Shown here: positions 17,897-26,655 of the stretch, one piece after another
How the letters are laid out: every line of letters starts with the position of its first letter
Numbering within the stretch: position 1 is the first letter of the stretch
The notes under the pieces: generated by a model
Told to the model about the DNA's origin: nothing
Databases searched by the model: none
What the model saw: only the letters and a program-made list of their open reading frames with translations
Assembly (NCBI RefSeq): GCF_001423585.1
Contig: NZ_LMOP01000009.1
Location: 417,137 to 481,136, forward strand
Length of the DNA: 64,000 bases
Direction: 5' to 3'
From: Xanthomonas sp. Leaf148
GTDB taxonomy: Bacteria; Pseudomonadota; Gammaproteobacteria; Xanthomonadales; Xanthomonadaceae
Made by a program: the position numbers and the translations under genes

Positions 17897-18181
17897 ATGG
17901 AATACATCGACGTTGAGTGGTTGCATCAAGACTCTAATGAACCAGTGCGACTGGTATCTGAGCTGGATCACCGTCGCTATGAGATCCGTAAGCTTGAGTT
18001 CTTCTCGGGCGGCAAGGTCGGCTTTGCATCCCAGGACCGAAACTCCCCTGGGACAGAGCTGGGCAATGCTGAGGTGCCATCACTTACCGAGATCAACGAA
18101 TCACTCGAGTTCAATGGCATTTCCATTAGCTCTCAAACGTTTGAGATTCTGTGGGCGGCCCATGCAGTGCCTGCGGCCTAA
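17897..18181 (+). CDS. Cassette 3 protein, DUF6881-like
   Basis: A 94-residue soluble protein starting MEYIDVEWLHQDSNEPVRLV, with ELDHRRYEIRKLEFFSGGKVGFA in the middle. This order resembles the DUF6881 family of small proteins of unknown function, which often occur near mobile elements and toxin-immunity genes; the assignment rests on recalled sequence resemblance. The ATG lies four bases after the core of attC-b without a ribosome-binding site, and the TAA stop overlaps the inverse core of attC-c. Both are typical of integron cassettes. Confidence 0.7.
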   Translation: MEYIDVEWLHQDSNEPVRLVSELDHRRYEIRKLEFFSGGKVGFASQDRNSPGTELGNAEVPSLTEINESLEFNGISISSQTFEILWAAHAVPAA

Positions 18182-18235
18182 CAATTCATTCAAGCCGAAA
18201 CCGATTCGCAGGTCGGCTTAGCTCAGGCGTTATCG
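18176..18235 (+). other. attC recombination site c, degenerate right end
   Basis: This 60-bp site begins GCCTAAC (fits RYYYAAC) and carries the same inverted arms as site b, with CAGGTCGGCTTAGCTCAGGC. Its right core reads GTTATCG, which departs from GTTRRRY. It is directly joined to a half copy of the palindromic intergenic repeat, so the array ends here. Confidence 0.8.
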
Positions 18236-18276
18236 ATAACGCTTCCTCGCGCGCAGGCACGCTCCTACGGGGATTG
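18236..18276. repeat. Half copy of the palindromic intergenic repeat
   Basis: GCGCAGGCACGCTCCTACG here resembles the right arm of the element at 3803-3921, which also contains GGCGTTATCG upstream. The half copy abuts the degenerate core of attC-c. Confidence 0.5.
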
Positions 18277-18281
18277 TCGTT

Positions 18282-19079
18282 TCAGCGCGGCAACAGCGCC
18301 TGGGCCAGCGGCGGCAGGATGCGCGCCAATCGATCTGCCCATGCCTGTTGCCCGGTGGCGTCGCCGATCAGGTCCTGGCGGATTTCCAGTTCCACATGCA
18401 GCAGGCCGCGGCCTTCGCCATGGACCGGGATGGCGTAGTCGGTGGCGTCGCTCACCGCGTACGGTTGATTGTCGCCAACCACCAGATCCGCTTCTGCACG
18501 CAAGGTATCCAGCAAACGATGCGCCAGTCGCGTGTCGCGGTGGTACAGCACGCCGGCATGCCAGGGACGCGCGTTGCCGGCCATCACCGGGGTGAAGCTG
18601 TGCATCGACACCAGCAGCGTCGGTTGGGCGCGCTGCGCGCGTGCATCCAGTTCGGCCGCGATGCGTGCGTGGTAGGGCGCGAAGATCGCATCGATACGTT
18701 GCTGGCGATCGGCGTCGGTCAACGCCAGGTTGCCGGGAATCGATGTGCCGTCGCTGATCTCCGGCATTCGGCTGGCCGCGCCATCGGGCCGGTTGCAGTC
18801 GATCACCAGGCGCGAATAGGTCTGGGTGATGGCGATCGCATCCAGCGCGTTGGCCAGCAGACGGGTGACCTGTGCGATGCCGATATCCCAGCCGATATGG
18901 CGGTCCAGCTCCTGCTGCGGCAGGCCCAGATTGGCCAGCCGTGCAGGCACACGCTGGCCGGCGTGATCGGCGATCAACAGCCACGGCGATGCCGCCTGCG
19001 CGTTGTGCACGGTGAACGCTGGCGGATCCTCGGGGCCAAGCAAGTGACCGGCAGCGGCATCAACCACGCGGCGTGCCAT
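18282..19079 (-). CDS. N-formylglutamate amidohydrolase family protein
   Basis: A 265-residue protein of the FGase family. SPWLLIADHAGQRVP matches the family's metal-binding start, with DHAG supplying ligands; IGWDIGIAQVTRLLA, SRLVIDCNRP and LLVSMHSFTPVMAG follow in order. Members hydrolyse N-formylglutamate in histidine degradation, but no hut genes are nearby and the substrate is uncertain. The start at 19079 overlaps the upstream NUDIX gene by 20 bp, so it is the last gene of a four-gene operon. A GTG at 19067 is an alternative start. Confidence 0.82.
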   Translation of the reverse strand: MARRVVDAAAGHLLGPEDPPAFTVHNAQAASPWLLIADHAGQRVPARLANLGLPQQELDRHIGWDIGIAQVTRLLANALDAIAITQTYSRLVIDCNRPDGAASRMPEISDGTSIPGNLALTDADRQQRIDAIFAPYHARIAAELDARAQRAQPTLLVSMHSFTPVMAGNARPWHAGVLYHRDTRLAHRLLDTLRAEADLVVGDNQPYAVSDATDYAIPVHGEGRGLLHVELEIRQDLIGDATGQQAWADRLARILPPLAQALLPR

Positions 19080-19611
19080 CCAGTGCGTGATCGACCAGAT
19101 ACAGCCCGGCCCACAACTTGGGATCCATCTGATAGCCCTCGGCCATCTTTTGCACCAGCCACGCGCCGACCTGCGCGCGCGGGATTTCGTGCACGGTGAT
19201 GTCTTCGCTGGCATCGCCGCCGCCAGCGCCGACCTTGCGCAGCCCGGTGGCGCGCACGAAGGCGATCTTCTCGCTGCTGGCGCCTGCCGAGGTGGGGCCG
19301 ATCATCAGTACCTCGGCGTGTTCGGCGGTCCAGCCGGTTTCTTCTTCCAGTTCGCGGATCGCCGATAGCTCGATCGACTCATCGGCATGCACATCGCCCA
19401 CCAGCCCGGCCGGCATTTCGATGGTGCGCGCCTGCAGCGGCACGCGAAATTGCTCGACGAACAACATCGCATCGTCCGGCGTCACCGCCACGATGATCGC
19501 GGCCAGGCCGCCGGCGTGCACACGCTCGGAATATTCCCAGGTGCCGCGCACGACCATGCGCTGGTACTTGCCTTCGTAAACCACGGTGGGCGGGGTGTCG
19601 TGTCGGTTCAT
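19060..19611 (-). CDS. NUDIX hydrolase (ADP-ribose pyrophosphatase type)
   Basis: A 183-residue protein with a complete Nudix box, G-x5-E-x7-REUxEExGU, spanning GDVHADESIELSAIRELEEE and the following TGW. The flanking IEMPAGLVG and the SAGASSEKIAFVRATGL loop resemble ADP-ribose/ADP-sugar pyrophosphatases. The likely role is hydrolysis of a nucleoside-diphosphate-linked metabolite in the cytosol; the specific substrate is inferred only from family resemblance. The ATG overlaps the stop of the exonuclease gene (ATGA). Confidence 0.87.
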   Translation of the reverse strand: MNRHDTPPTVVYEGKYQRMVVRGTWEYSERVHAGGLAAIIVAVTPDDAMLFVEQFRVPLQARTIEMPAGLVGDVHADESIELSAIRELEEETGWTAEHAEVLMIGPTSAGASSEKIAFVRATGLRKVGAGGGDASEDITVHEIPRAQVGAWLVQKMAEGYQMDPKLWAGLYLVDHALDGTPRG

Positions 19612-20594
19612 GGGTAGGTGCCTTGAGACAGGGAAGCGGGAGGGGGCGGCAGTGCGGCGCCGTCGCACACGGCCAGCAAGCGTCGGCGCGTGAGCGGCCC
19701 GAAACGCAGGCTGTCGCATAACCCGGCCAGCATGTCCGCATCGGCCTGCGTGCGCGTGAAGCCGGCGTCGGTCAAGCCGAGCGGTGCGTCCAATGCGATG
19801 GTGGTGAGCTGGCGCCATAACAACGCATGGTCGCGCTGTTCGCGCAGCCGCACGGCCATTTGCGCGGCGCCGCGCAAGCGCAGAAACGGGATCTCGTCGA
19901 TGCGTTCCAGCAAGGCATCCAGGCTGCCGAAATGCGCCAGCAGCACGGCTGCCGATTTGGCGCCGATGCCGGTGATGCCGGGTATGTTGTCGATCGCATC
20001 GCCGCATAGCGCCAGATAGTCGGCAATCTGATGCGCATGCACGCCATGGCGGGCCTTTACCCCGTCCATGCCCCAGCGCAAGTTGCGCGCGTAATCCCAC
20101 TGTTCGTCGTGCTCGAACAGCAACTGCGACAGATCCTTGTCGGCCGACACGATCACCCCGCGCAAGCCTTGCGCGCGCACGCTGTGCAAGGCGCTGCCGA
20201 TCAGATCGTCGGCCTCGTACTCGCGATGCGCCAGCACGCTCAGGCCCAGTGCCGCGCACAGCGCCTTGCAATGCGCAAACTGGCGCCGCAATGCATCCGG
20301 CGCCGGCTCGCGGTTGCCTTTGTAGGCTGGGTAGATGGCATGCCGAAAGCAGCTGTCCAACGCTTCGTCGAAGGCAATGGTGATGTACTGCGGGCGCTCG
20401 CGTTCCAGCAGGTCCAGCAGAAAACGCGCAAAGCCGTGCACCGCATTGGTCGGCCAGCCTTGCGCGTCCTGAAACTCGTCCGGGATCGAATGCCAGGCGC
20501 GAAACACGTACAGGCTGGCATCGATCAGATACAGCGGCTCCGGGCGCGGACCGCCCGGCAGCGCCGCGGCAATGGCACCCGGCAGCGTACTCAT
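19608..20594 (-). CDS. 5'-3' exonuclease / flap-endonuclease-like protein
   Basis: A 328-residue protein resembling the 5'-nuclease domain of DNA polymerase I without a polymerase. The N-terminal acidic cluster LYLIDASLYVFRAWHSIP, FDEALDSCFRHAIYPAYKGNR, the metal-binding EYEADDLIGS and VIVSADKDLSQLL, and the helix-hairpin-helix GITGIGAKSAAVLLAHFG are all in the order of the family. It probably processes flaps or RNA primers. Four-base overlaps with the nitroreductase (upstream) and the NUDIX gene (downstream) indicate translational coupling. Confidence 0.88.
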   Translation of the reverse strand: MSTLPGAIAAALPGGPRPEPLYLIDASLYVFRAWHSIPDEFQDAQGWPTNAVHGFARFLLDLLERERPQYITIAFDEALDSCFRHAIYPAYKGNREPAPDALRRQFAHCKALCAALGLSVLAHREYEADDLIGSALHSVRAQGLRGVIVSADKDLSQLLFEHDEQWDYARNLRWGMDGVKARHGVHAHQIADYLALCGDAIDNIPGITGIGAKSAAVLLAHFGSLDALLERIDEIPFLRLRGAAQMAVRLREQRDHALLWRQLTTIALDAPLGLTDAGFTRTQADADMLAGLCDSLRFGPLTRRRLLAVCDGAALPPPPASLSQGTYP

Positions 20595-21166
20595 GGGGTC
20601 CAGTCGCGCAACAAGGCGCGCGGGTCCGGACGCTCGCGCTCCGGCACCTGCATGCGCGGCGTGCCGATATGGATGAAGCCGGCGATGCGCTCGTTTTCGC
20701 CCAGGCCCAGATAGCCGCTGACGGCCGGGTCGTAGGCCATCCAGGCGGTCAGCCACTGCGCGCCGAAGCCATGCGCCTGCGCGGCCTGCAGCAATGCAAA
20801 ACACACGCAGCCGGCGGTGAGCAGCTGTTCCTGCTCGGGCACCTTGTGCTCGGGGCGCAGCGAGGCGATGACCACGATCGCCAACGGTGCGTCGCTGAAG
20901 CGGTTGTGGTCTTTTTCAACTACGGCTGGTGGTGCCAGCGGATCAGCGGCCTGGGTGCGTTCGGCCAGAAAGTCGCCCAGGGCATGCCGCGCGTCGCCGC
21001 TGATGCGCAAGAAACGGAACGGCACCAGCTTGCCGTGGTCGGGCACCCGCACGGCCGATGTCAGCATGCGCAGCAAGGTGTCTTCATCCGGGCCGGGCTC
21101 GCCCAATTGTTTGGAGGGGACCGAACGACGCGCGTCCAGCGCCTGTAGCGAATACGGTGCATGCAT
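20591..21166 (-). CDS. Nitroreductase family protein (YdjA-like)
   Basis: A 191-residue FMN-dependent oxidoreductase. The SLQALDARRSVPSK start with the phosphate-binding RRS, the VPDHGKLVPFRFLRI segment, and the GFGAQWLTAWMAYDPAV motif identify the compact YdjA-type nitroreductases. The physiological substrate is unknown. It is the first gene of the operon: its stop overlaps the start of the exonuclease gene. The ATG at 21166 is the family start. Confidence 0.87.
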   Translation of the reverse strand: MHAPYSLQALDARRSVPSKQLGEPGPDEDTLLRMLTSAVRVPDHGKLVPFRFLRISGDARHALGDFLAERTQAADPLAPPAVVEKDHNRFSDAPLAIVVIASLRPEHKVPEQEQLLTAGCVCFALLQAAQAHGFGAQWLTAWMAYDPAVSGYLGLGENERIAGFIHIGTPRMQVPERERPDPRALLRDWTP

Positions 21167-21299
21167 AATTTGCGGTTCTGGGCGACGAATGCGTCAATTA
21201 TAGACGGGCCCTTCCCAACGCCCGCCGCATGATGGCCGGCCGGGTGACGCCTGCTGCAATGGCATCGCCCCTTCCTGCCCGCTCCTTCAGCGTTGTCCG

Positions 21300-23549
21300 A
21301 TGACCCAGTTCGTGTCCACCGATCCTCTGCCCAGCCGCAACCCGCAACTGCTCGATCAGGTGCGCGATATCGTGCTGGTGCCGTTGGCCGATGCGTTTAT
21401 CGACGTGCAGGACGCGCTGGCCGAGGCGTTGTTCCGCCTGGCGGCCGATGCCGGCGCGGCCCAGAACGATTTCATGGAAGCCATCCAGGCCTTGCGGCAG
21501 CAGCGCGAGCCGATCACCGCGCGCTTTCGCGGGCATCTGGCCAAGGCCTGGCAGGGCCTGGAGTCCGCGCGGCCGTTGTCGGCCGAACGCACGTTGGCAC
21601 GCGGCGCGGCCGGGCTGACCCTGCTGCCCGAACAGGATCTTGAAGTCCGTCTGGCGGTGCGTAATCTGGCCGGCGCGTTGCAGCATCAATGGCGGCCGGA
21701 ATTGATGCGGCTCAATCGCTATCTGGGCTTCATCGCCGGCGGGCTGCGCATCGATGGCGACAGCAATCCGTTCGGCCCTGAGCACCTAGGCGTGGCGCTG
21801 TACGAGGCCTTCCAGGGCGTAACGCTGGCGGCGAAGGTGCATCTGGCGGTCATCAAGGTCTGCGAGCAGCAGCTGATGCCGCGCGTAGGCCAGCGCTACG
21901 CAGAGCTGGAACAGGCGTTGGCGCAGGTTGCCAGCCTGCGCGAGTTGCCGCAAGCGCGCCATCGCCGCGGCGGCATCCCGCGCCAGGGCAAGACCGGCAA
22001 CGAGGACACCACCGAGACGCCGGACTGGATCGCACGGTTCTTTGCCGACTGGTCCGGCGGGCAGGGGGCATTGGTCGACGTCAAGGTGATCGACGTGCAT
22101 CTGCGCAGCGGCCGCGAAGTGCTGCCGGCCGCGTTGCACCAGCGTCTGCAACAGGCGCGCCACCTGCGCGAGCCCGATACCGGGCGGTTGGAGTCGGCCG
22201 CGCAGCGGCGGCTGTCGCCCCGCGAGGTGGTTTCGGCGTTGTCGCTGCTGCAGACCATGCCCGGCGCCGGGTTCGACAGCATCGACGACGGGCAGCGTGG
22301 CTTGCCGCACGCACTGCGGCAGCACCTCATGCGCGCGGCTGCCTCGCTTGGCGTCGACCCGGTCACCACCTGCCTGGACCCCAACGATGCCGATGCGCTG
22401 GACCTGATCGCGCTGCTGTTCGACGCGATTCTGGTGCAGAGCCAGCTTTCCGATGCGCAACGCCGCCTGCTGGGGCAGTTGCTGGTGCCGATGGCCAAGA
22501 TGGCGATGCTCGACGGCCATCTGTTCGTGCGCGATGGCCACCCGGCGCGCCGTCTGCTCAATCTGCTGGTGGATGCCTGCGACGGCAATGGCGGCGAAAG
22601 CGCGGCCGAACAGGCCTTGCTGGCGCAGGTGGAGGCGGCAGTCGTCACCATCGTGCGCGACTTCGACGAGCATCCAGCGGTGTTCTTGGCGTTGGAAGCC
22701 GAGTTCGGCGCCAGTTACGAGCAGTACCGGCGACGCGTTGAGATTGCCGAGCGCCGCGCCAACGAATTGCAACGTGCCGAAGAACGCCGCGAACGGGCAC
22801 GCAGCATTGCCGCCCAGGCGCTGGCCGAGCGGCTGGCACGCGGATCGCTGCCGCCGGTGGTGGAGCACTTTCTCAGCCGCGTCTGGCATCCGAGCGTGCA
22901 ACAGGCTGCGTTGCGCGCCGATGGCGCCGGCCCGGGCCCGGACGCCGCCATTGCAGTGGGCGACGCCGTGTTGGCGCAGCTGACGCCTGCGCGCAGCGAT
23001 ACCGGGCTGGATGCACAGCGTGCGCCGTTGCTGCAGGCGTTTGCGTTGGCCGGGTTGGGGCCGCGCGAGGCCGAACAGGCCTTGCAGGAATTGCTGCGCG
23101 CGCTGGTGCCCACGCCAGCTGCTGCCCATGCGGAAGCGCTTGCCCCCACCCTGACCGCATTGAGCTTGGTGCCCAGCCCCGCCGACCCGGTGGCAGAGCC
23201 GTTGACTCCGATGCTCGATGCGGGCGGGCAGGTGGAGTTCGACCGCATCACCGCTGACTTCTTTCGCGCCATGGCAATCGGCACCAGCCTGGACTTCGTC
23301 GACCGCGAAGGCCGTGTCCAACCGGGCAAGCTGTCGTGGATCAGCCCGATTTCCGGGCGGCTGATGTTCGTCAATCGGCGCGGCGGGCGGCTGTGCGTGT
23401 CCTCGCCGGAAGAGCTGGCCATGATGGTCTGGCTGGATCGCCTGCGCCTGCACCGTGAAGAAGACGCTTTCTACAGCGCTATGCAGGACGTGGTCGACGG
23501 GCTGGACGCGTCTGACCCCCCTCAAGGCTTAACCCCCGCAGGCGTATAA
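21300..23549 (+). CDS. DUF1631 family protein, paralogue 1
   Basis: A 749-residue soluble protein of unknown function in the DUF1631 family. The body is largely helical, with AIRNLAG-type repeats early (LEVRLAVRNLAGALQHQW) and FGPEHLGVALYEAFQG at about residue 160. A coiled-coil stretch lies near residue 480 (QYRRRVEIAERRANELQRAE). A beta-rich C-terminal domain is marked by SLDFVDREGRVQPGKLSWIS and LMFVNRRGGRLCVSSPEELA, which looks like a small ligand- or nucleotide-binding barrel, but I cannot name the ligand. A close paralogue follows immediately. Confidence 0.85.
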   Translation: MTQFVSTDPLPSRNPQLLDQVRDIVLVPLADAFIDVQDALAEALFRLAADAGAAQNDFMEAIQALRQQREPITARFRGHLAKAWQGLESARPLSAERTLARGAAGLTLLPEQDLEVRLAVRNLAGALQHQWRPELMRLNRYLGFIAGGLRIDGDSNPFGPEHLGVALYEAFQGVTLAAKVHLAVIKVCEQQLMPRVGQRYAELEQALAQVASLRELPQARHRRGGIPRQGKTGNEDTTETPDWIARFFADWSGGQGALVDVKVIDVHLRSGREVLPAALHQRLQQARHLREPDTGRLESAAQRRLSPREVVSALSLLQTMPGAGFDSIDDGQRGLPHALRQHLMRAAASLGVDPVTTCLDPNDADALDLIALLFDAILVQSQLSDAQRRLLGQLLVPMAKMAMLDGHLFVRDGHPARRLLNLLVDACDGNGGESAAEQALLAQVEAAVVTIVRDFDEHPAVFLALEAEFGASYEQYRRRVEIAERRANELQRAEERRERARSIAAQALAERLARGSLPPVVEHFLSRVWHPSVQQAALRADGAGPGPDAAIAVGDAVLAQLTPARSDTGLDAQRAPLLQAFALAGLGPREAEQALQELLRALVPTPAAAHAEALAPTLTALSLVPSPADPVAEPLTPMLDAGGQVEFDRITADFFRAMAIGTSLDFVDREGRVQPGKLSWISPISGRLMFVNRRGGRLCVSSPEELAMMVWLDRLRLHREEDAFYSAMQDVVDGLDASDPPQGLTPAGV

Positions 23550-23754
23550 CGGGTGCCGGCAGGCTCCACCGCAAGGTTGCGGGCTACGATGTCTCCTTGA
23601 CACGCAAACCCTGGGCGGTCACGAGTAAAGTGAGAGCTGCGTCACACTTAACGAACGAGCGAAACGCCTACCATGCGAGGGCGGAATTTGGGGCCGCGTC
23701 TGTTTTTACTCGTTTGAATATTTTCACGCCTGCAGAGGCGGGGAGCCTTTGCGC

Positions 23755-26112
23755 ATGACTTTTCAGCCCAGTCCGTCGGGACATCCGGGCCGTGACCAAC
23801 GCTTGCTCGAGCAGGCGCACGACGTGTTCGTGCCCGCGCTGGTGCAGGTGTTTGCAGCTGCAGTCGCACATTTCGATGATGTCCTGTTCGATCGCGCCGA
23901 ATCCGCCGGCGCGTCACAGTTGCTGTTTCTCGATGGCATGCGCGAGCTGCGCCGCAAGCGCGAAGACGTGACCACCCAATTCCGCCAACAGCTGGAAGAC
24001 GGCTGGCAGGCGCTGTTGCTCGGCACGCCGTTGTCGGCCGAAGTGGTACTGGCCGGCGACATGGGCACCGGCCCGCTCAGTCTGGTGCCCGAGCACGTAC
24101 TCGAATCGCGGCTGGCAGTGCGCAACCTGGCCACCGTGCTGCTGCGCGATTTCAAGCAGGTGCTGGCGCGTGTCGATCGCCGCCTGGGCTGGATTGCCGG
24201 TGGCCTGGAACTGGTGGCCGACACCAATCCGTTCGGTCCGGAACATCTTGGCGTGGCGATCCACGAAGCGTTCGCCACCTGCGATCTGGCGCCGGAAGTG
24301 CGCCTGGTCGTGATCAAGCTGTGCGAGCGCGACCTGGCCGAACCGATCGGCAAGTTGTATGCGCGTCTGGACGAAACTCTGGTCAAGGCCGGCGTGATGC
24401 CGGAAATTTCGCAGCCCAAGCGCCCGCCGCCGCGCATGCAGCCACGTGGCGAGACGCCCGAAGCGCGCGCGCAGGCCGACGCTTATGGCGGCGATGCCGA
24501 AATGGGCGGCGACGATCAGAACGACCAATACGCGCCAGCCTGGGCCAATCGCTTCCTGGACCGCTGGGCGCATAGCCGCGGCCGCATGCAGGCCGCCGCG
24601 CAACGCGGCCATGCCGATGGTGGCGGCGCTGGCGGCATGGAAGGCGAGGCCGATCATCCTGGCGGCAGCCAGGGCATGCTGCTGGATGCACTGCATGAAC
24701 TGTTGCAGCAGACCCGTAGCGTGCGCGACAGCACGGCCTCGGCTGCGTCGGTAGCAGTGGGCCAGCAACGCCCGCTGAGCCAGCGCGAAATGATGTCGGT
24801 GCTGTCGTTGCTGCAGGCCACGCCCAGCGCAACGCTGCAGGCGGCCATCGGCGACGACAACGAATCGCTTGCGCAGCGTCTGAAGAACGAAGTGCTCAAC
24901 AGCGCTACGCGTCTGGGCGTGGACCCGGCCACCGCAAAGCTGGACCCGATGGACGAGGATGCGATCGACCTGGTCGGCATGCTGTTCGACGTGATGCTGG
25001 ACGAGCGCGATCTGGAAAACCGCTCGCGCGAAATGATCGGCCGGCTGGTAGTGCCCTTCGTCAAAGTGGCGCTGCTGGACCGCAAGATGTTCGTGCAGAA
25101 GACTCACCCGGCGCGGCGCCTGCTCAATTCGCTTGCCGAGGCCTGCGAGGGCAACAACGGCGACAGCGCCGCCGAGCGCGTGCTGATGGGCAAGGTCGAA
25201 GAAATCGTCGACCGTCTGGTGGCCGAATTCAACGAGAACCTGGCGATCTTCCTGACCCTGGAAGAAGAGTTCCGCGACTTCCTGTCGCAGCACCGCCGCC
25301 GTGTGGAAATTGCCGAGCGCCGCGCCACCGAAACCCAGCGCGGCCAGGAAAAACTGGAGCTGGCGCGCAACCGCGCGCTGGCGGAGCTGGAGCAGCGCGT
25401 GCTGGCCGGTGCGCCGTTGCCCAAGGCGGTGGAAGACTTCCTGCGCCAGCCGTGGCTGCATCACCTGACCATGGCGATCCTGCGCGACGGCGATGAAGGT
25501 CCCGGCACGGTCGAGGCATTGGCGCTGGCCGATGGCGTGCTGGAAGAACTGAGCGAGGCGCGCCGCCACATCATCGGCAAGCCGTGGCTGCAGGTCTGGC
25601 AACCGGCGCTGCATCGCGTGTTCGCCAGCGTTGGTCTGCATGGCGACGCGGTGGTGGTGGCGATCACCGCATTGCACGACACCTTGCAGGCCATCGCCGA
25701 GGCACGCCCGGAGCTGGAAAAAGCCTTGCCGGAACTGCCGCAGGTCAACCTGCCGCCGCCAGCGGCCGAAAGCGTCAGCGTAGTGCTGGGTGCCGAAGCG
25801 GTGGCGCAGAGCATCGACAGTGCCGACGCCGAACGGTTCCGTGCGATGGACATCGGCACCTGGCTGGATTTCGTCGACAAGGACGGCAAGGTGCAGGCCG
25901 GCAAGCTGTCGTGGGTCAGCCCGATCTCGCAGCGGCTGTTGTTCGTCAACCGCCGCGGTGTGCGTTTCTGCGTCGCTTCGCCGGAAGAACTGGCGGTGAT
26001 GGTGCGGCTGGGGCGCCTGCGCGAACACATCAACGATGGCGCGTTCGACAGTGCGATGCAGGGCGTGATCGACCGGCTGGATCCGCTGCACAACAACGGC
26101 ACGGTGCACTGA
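23755..26112 (+). CDS. DUF1631 family protein, paralogue 2
   Basis: A 785-residue paralogue of the preceding protein, similar along its whole length: LESRLAVRNLATVLLRDF, FGPEHLGVAIHEAFATCDLA, RRVEIAERRATETQRGQEKL and the C-terminal WLDFVDKDGKVQAGKLSWVS with LLFVNRRGVRFCVASPEELA. It has an extra Gly/Ala/His-rich linker around residues 225-320 not seen in paralogue 1. The start is the ATG at 23755, nine bases after GGGGAG; an upstream TTG in frame is less likely. There are 205 bp between the two genes, enough for a separate promoter. Confidence 0.85.
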   Translation: MTFQPSPSGHPGRDQRLLEQAHDVFVPALVQVFAAAVAHFDDVLFDRAESAGASQLLFLDGMRELRRKREDVTTQFRQQLEDGWQALLLGTPLSAEVVLAGDMGTGPLSLVPEHVLESRLAVRNLATVLLRDFKQVLARVDRRLGWIAGGLELVADTNPFGPEHLGVAIHEAFATCDLAPEVRLVVIKLCERDLAEPIGKLYARLDETLVKAGVMPEISQPKRPPPRMQPRGETPEARAQADAYGGDAEMGGDDQNDQYAPAWANRFLDRWAHSRGRMQAAAQRGHADGGGAGGMEGEADHPGGSQGMLLDALHELLQQTRSVRDSTASAASVAVGQQRPLSQREMMSVLSLLQATPSATLQAAIGDDNESLAQRLKNEVLNSATRLGVDPATAKLDPMDEDAIDLVGMLFDVMLDERDLENRSREMIGRLVVPFVKVALLDRKMFVQKTHPARRLLNSLAEACEGNNGDSAAERVLMGKVEEIVDRLVAEFNENLAIFLTLEEEFRDFLSQHRRRVEIAERRATETQRGQEKLELARNRALAELEQRVLAGAPLPKAVEDFLRQPWLHHLTMAILRDGDEGPGTVEALALADGVLEELSEARRHIIGKPWLQVWQPALHRVFASVGLHGDAVVVAITALHDTLQAIAEARPELEKALPELPQVNLPPPAAESVSVVLGAEAVAQSIDSADAERFRAMDIGTWLDFVDKDGKVQAGKLSWVSPISQRLLFVNRRGVRFCVASPEELAVMVRLGRLREHINDGAFDSAMQGVIDRLDPLHNNGTVH

Positions 26113-26655
26113 GCGATTGCACGGACTGCGCAGCGCTGTCGCTGCGCGACGGAGGCTGTATCGCCGTCTTCGGCGAGCGTGCTTTGAAGAGTGGATATGC
26201 GTCGCTGGCGCGACCATCGCGAGGGTCTTGCTGTGCCGGCGTTTGGGCTCCTGGAGCCGTCGGGCTCCTGCGGCAGGCGCCGGATGTTTGAGGCGTCGTG
26301 GCGGTTCGGATGGCCAGGCGACTCTTTCGAAGTGACTCATCGGCAGGCGCGGAATCATTGCAGCAGCAAACGCGACGTGTGCTGCCTTGTCGCGCAATAT
26401 GTAAGCGCTGCATTTGCGATCGGATTGCGCAACACGCTTAGAGCGGCTAACAAAACGTAGCGAGCATTCGCCAGGTGGGTGTGGACGGCTCGGAGGAACC
26501 GGAGTGTACGCGTGGTACATGCCGCACCGAGCACCGGCCGCGCCCGCTTGGCGGTGAGCACAGTCCTTTTGTCAGCCGCTCTTAACCGACGCATTGCCCT
26601 GACGCATGCACTCCGGCAACCACGCCCGCGATGACTGCATCCCAGAGCGCAGTCT
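26113..26655. other. Intergenic gap of about 540 bp
   Basis: This gap lies between the convergent DUF1631 paralogue 2 and the hydrolase gene. It contains the dispersed repeat copy 2 (26440-26582). The rest shows no supported gene. Confidence 0.5.
26440..26582 (+). repeat. MITE-like dispersed repeat, copy 2
   Basis: The best-preserved copy. The left end AGAGCGGCTAACAAAA and the right end TTTTGTCAGCCGCTCT are inverted repeats matching at 15 of 16 positions. Taking GAGCGG and CCGCTC as the ends, TTA occurs on both flanks, which fits a three-base target duplication. Internal sequence includes GTACATGCCGCACCGAGCAC, shared with the other three copies. Confidence 0.85.

Noticed and set aside
23914..26520. 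An 868-residue minus-strand frame opposite DUF1631 paralogue 2
   Set aside because: It is an antisense frame of low-complexity His/Gln/Arg composition and ends inside the dispersed repeat. The plus-strand paralogue is clearly the coding strand.
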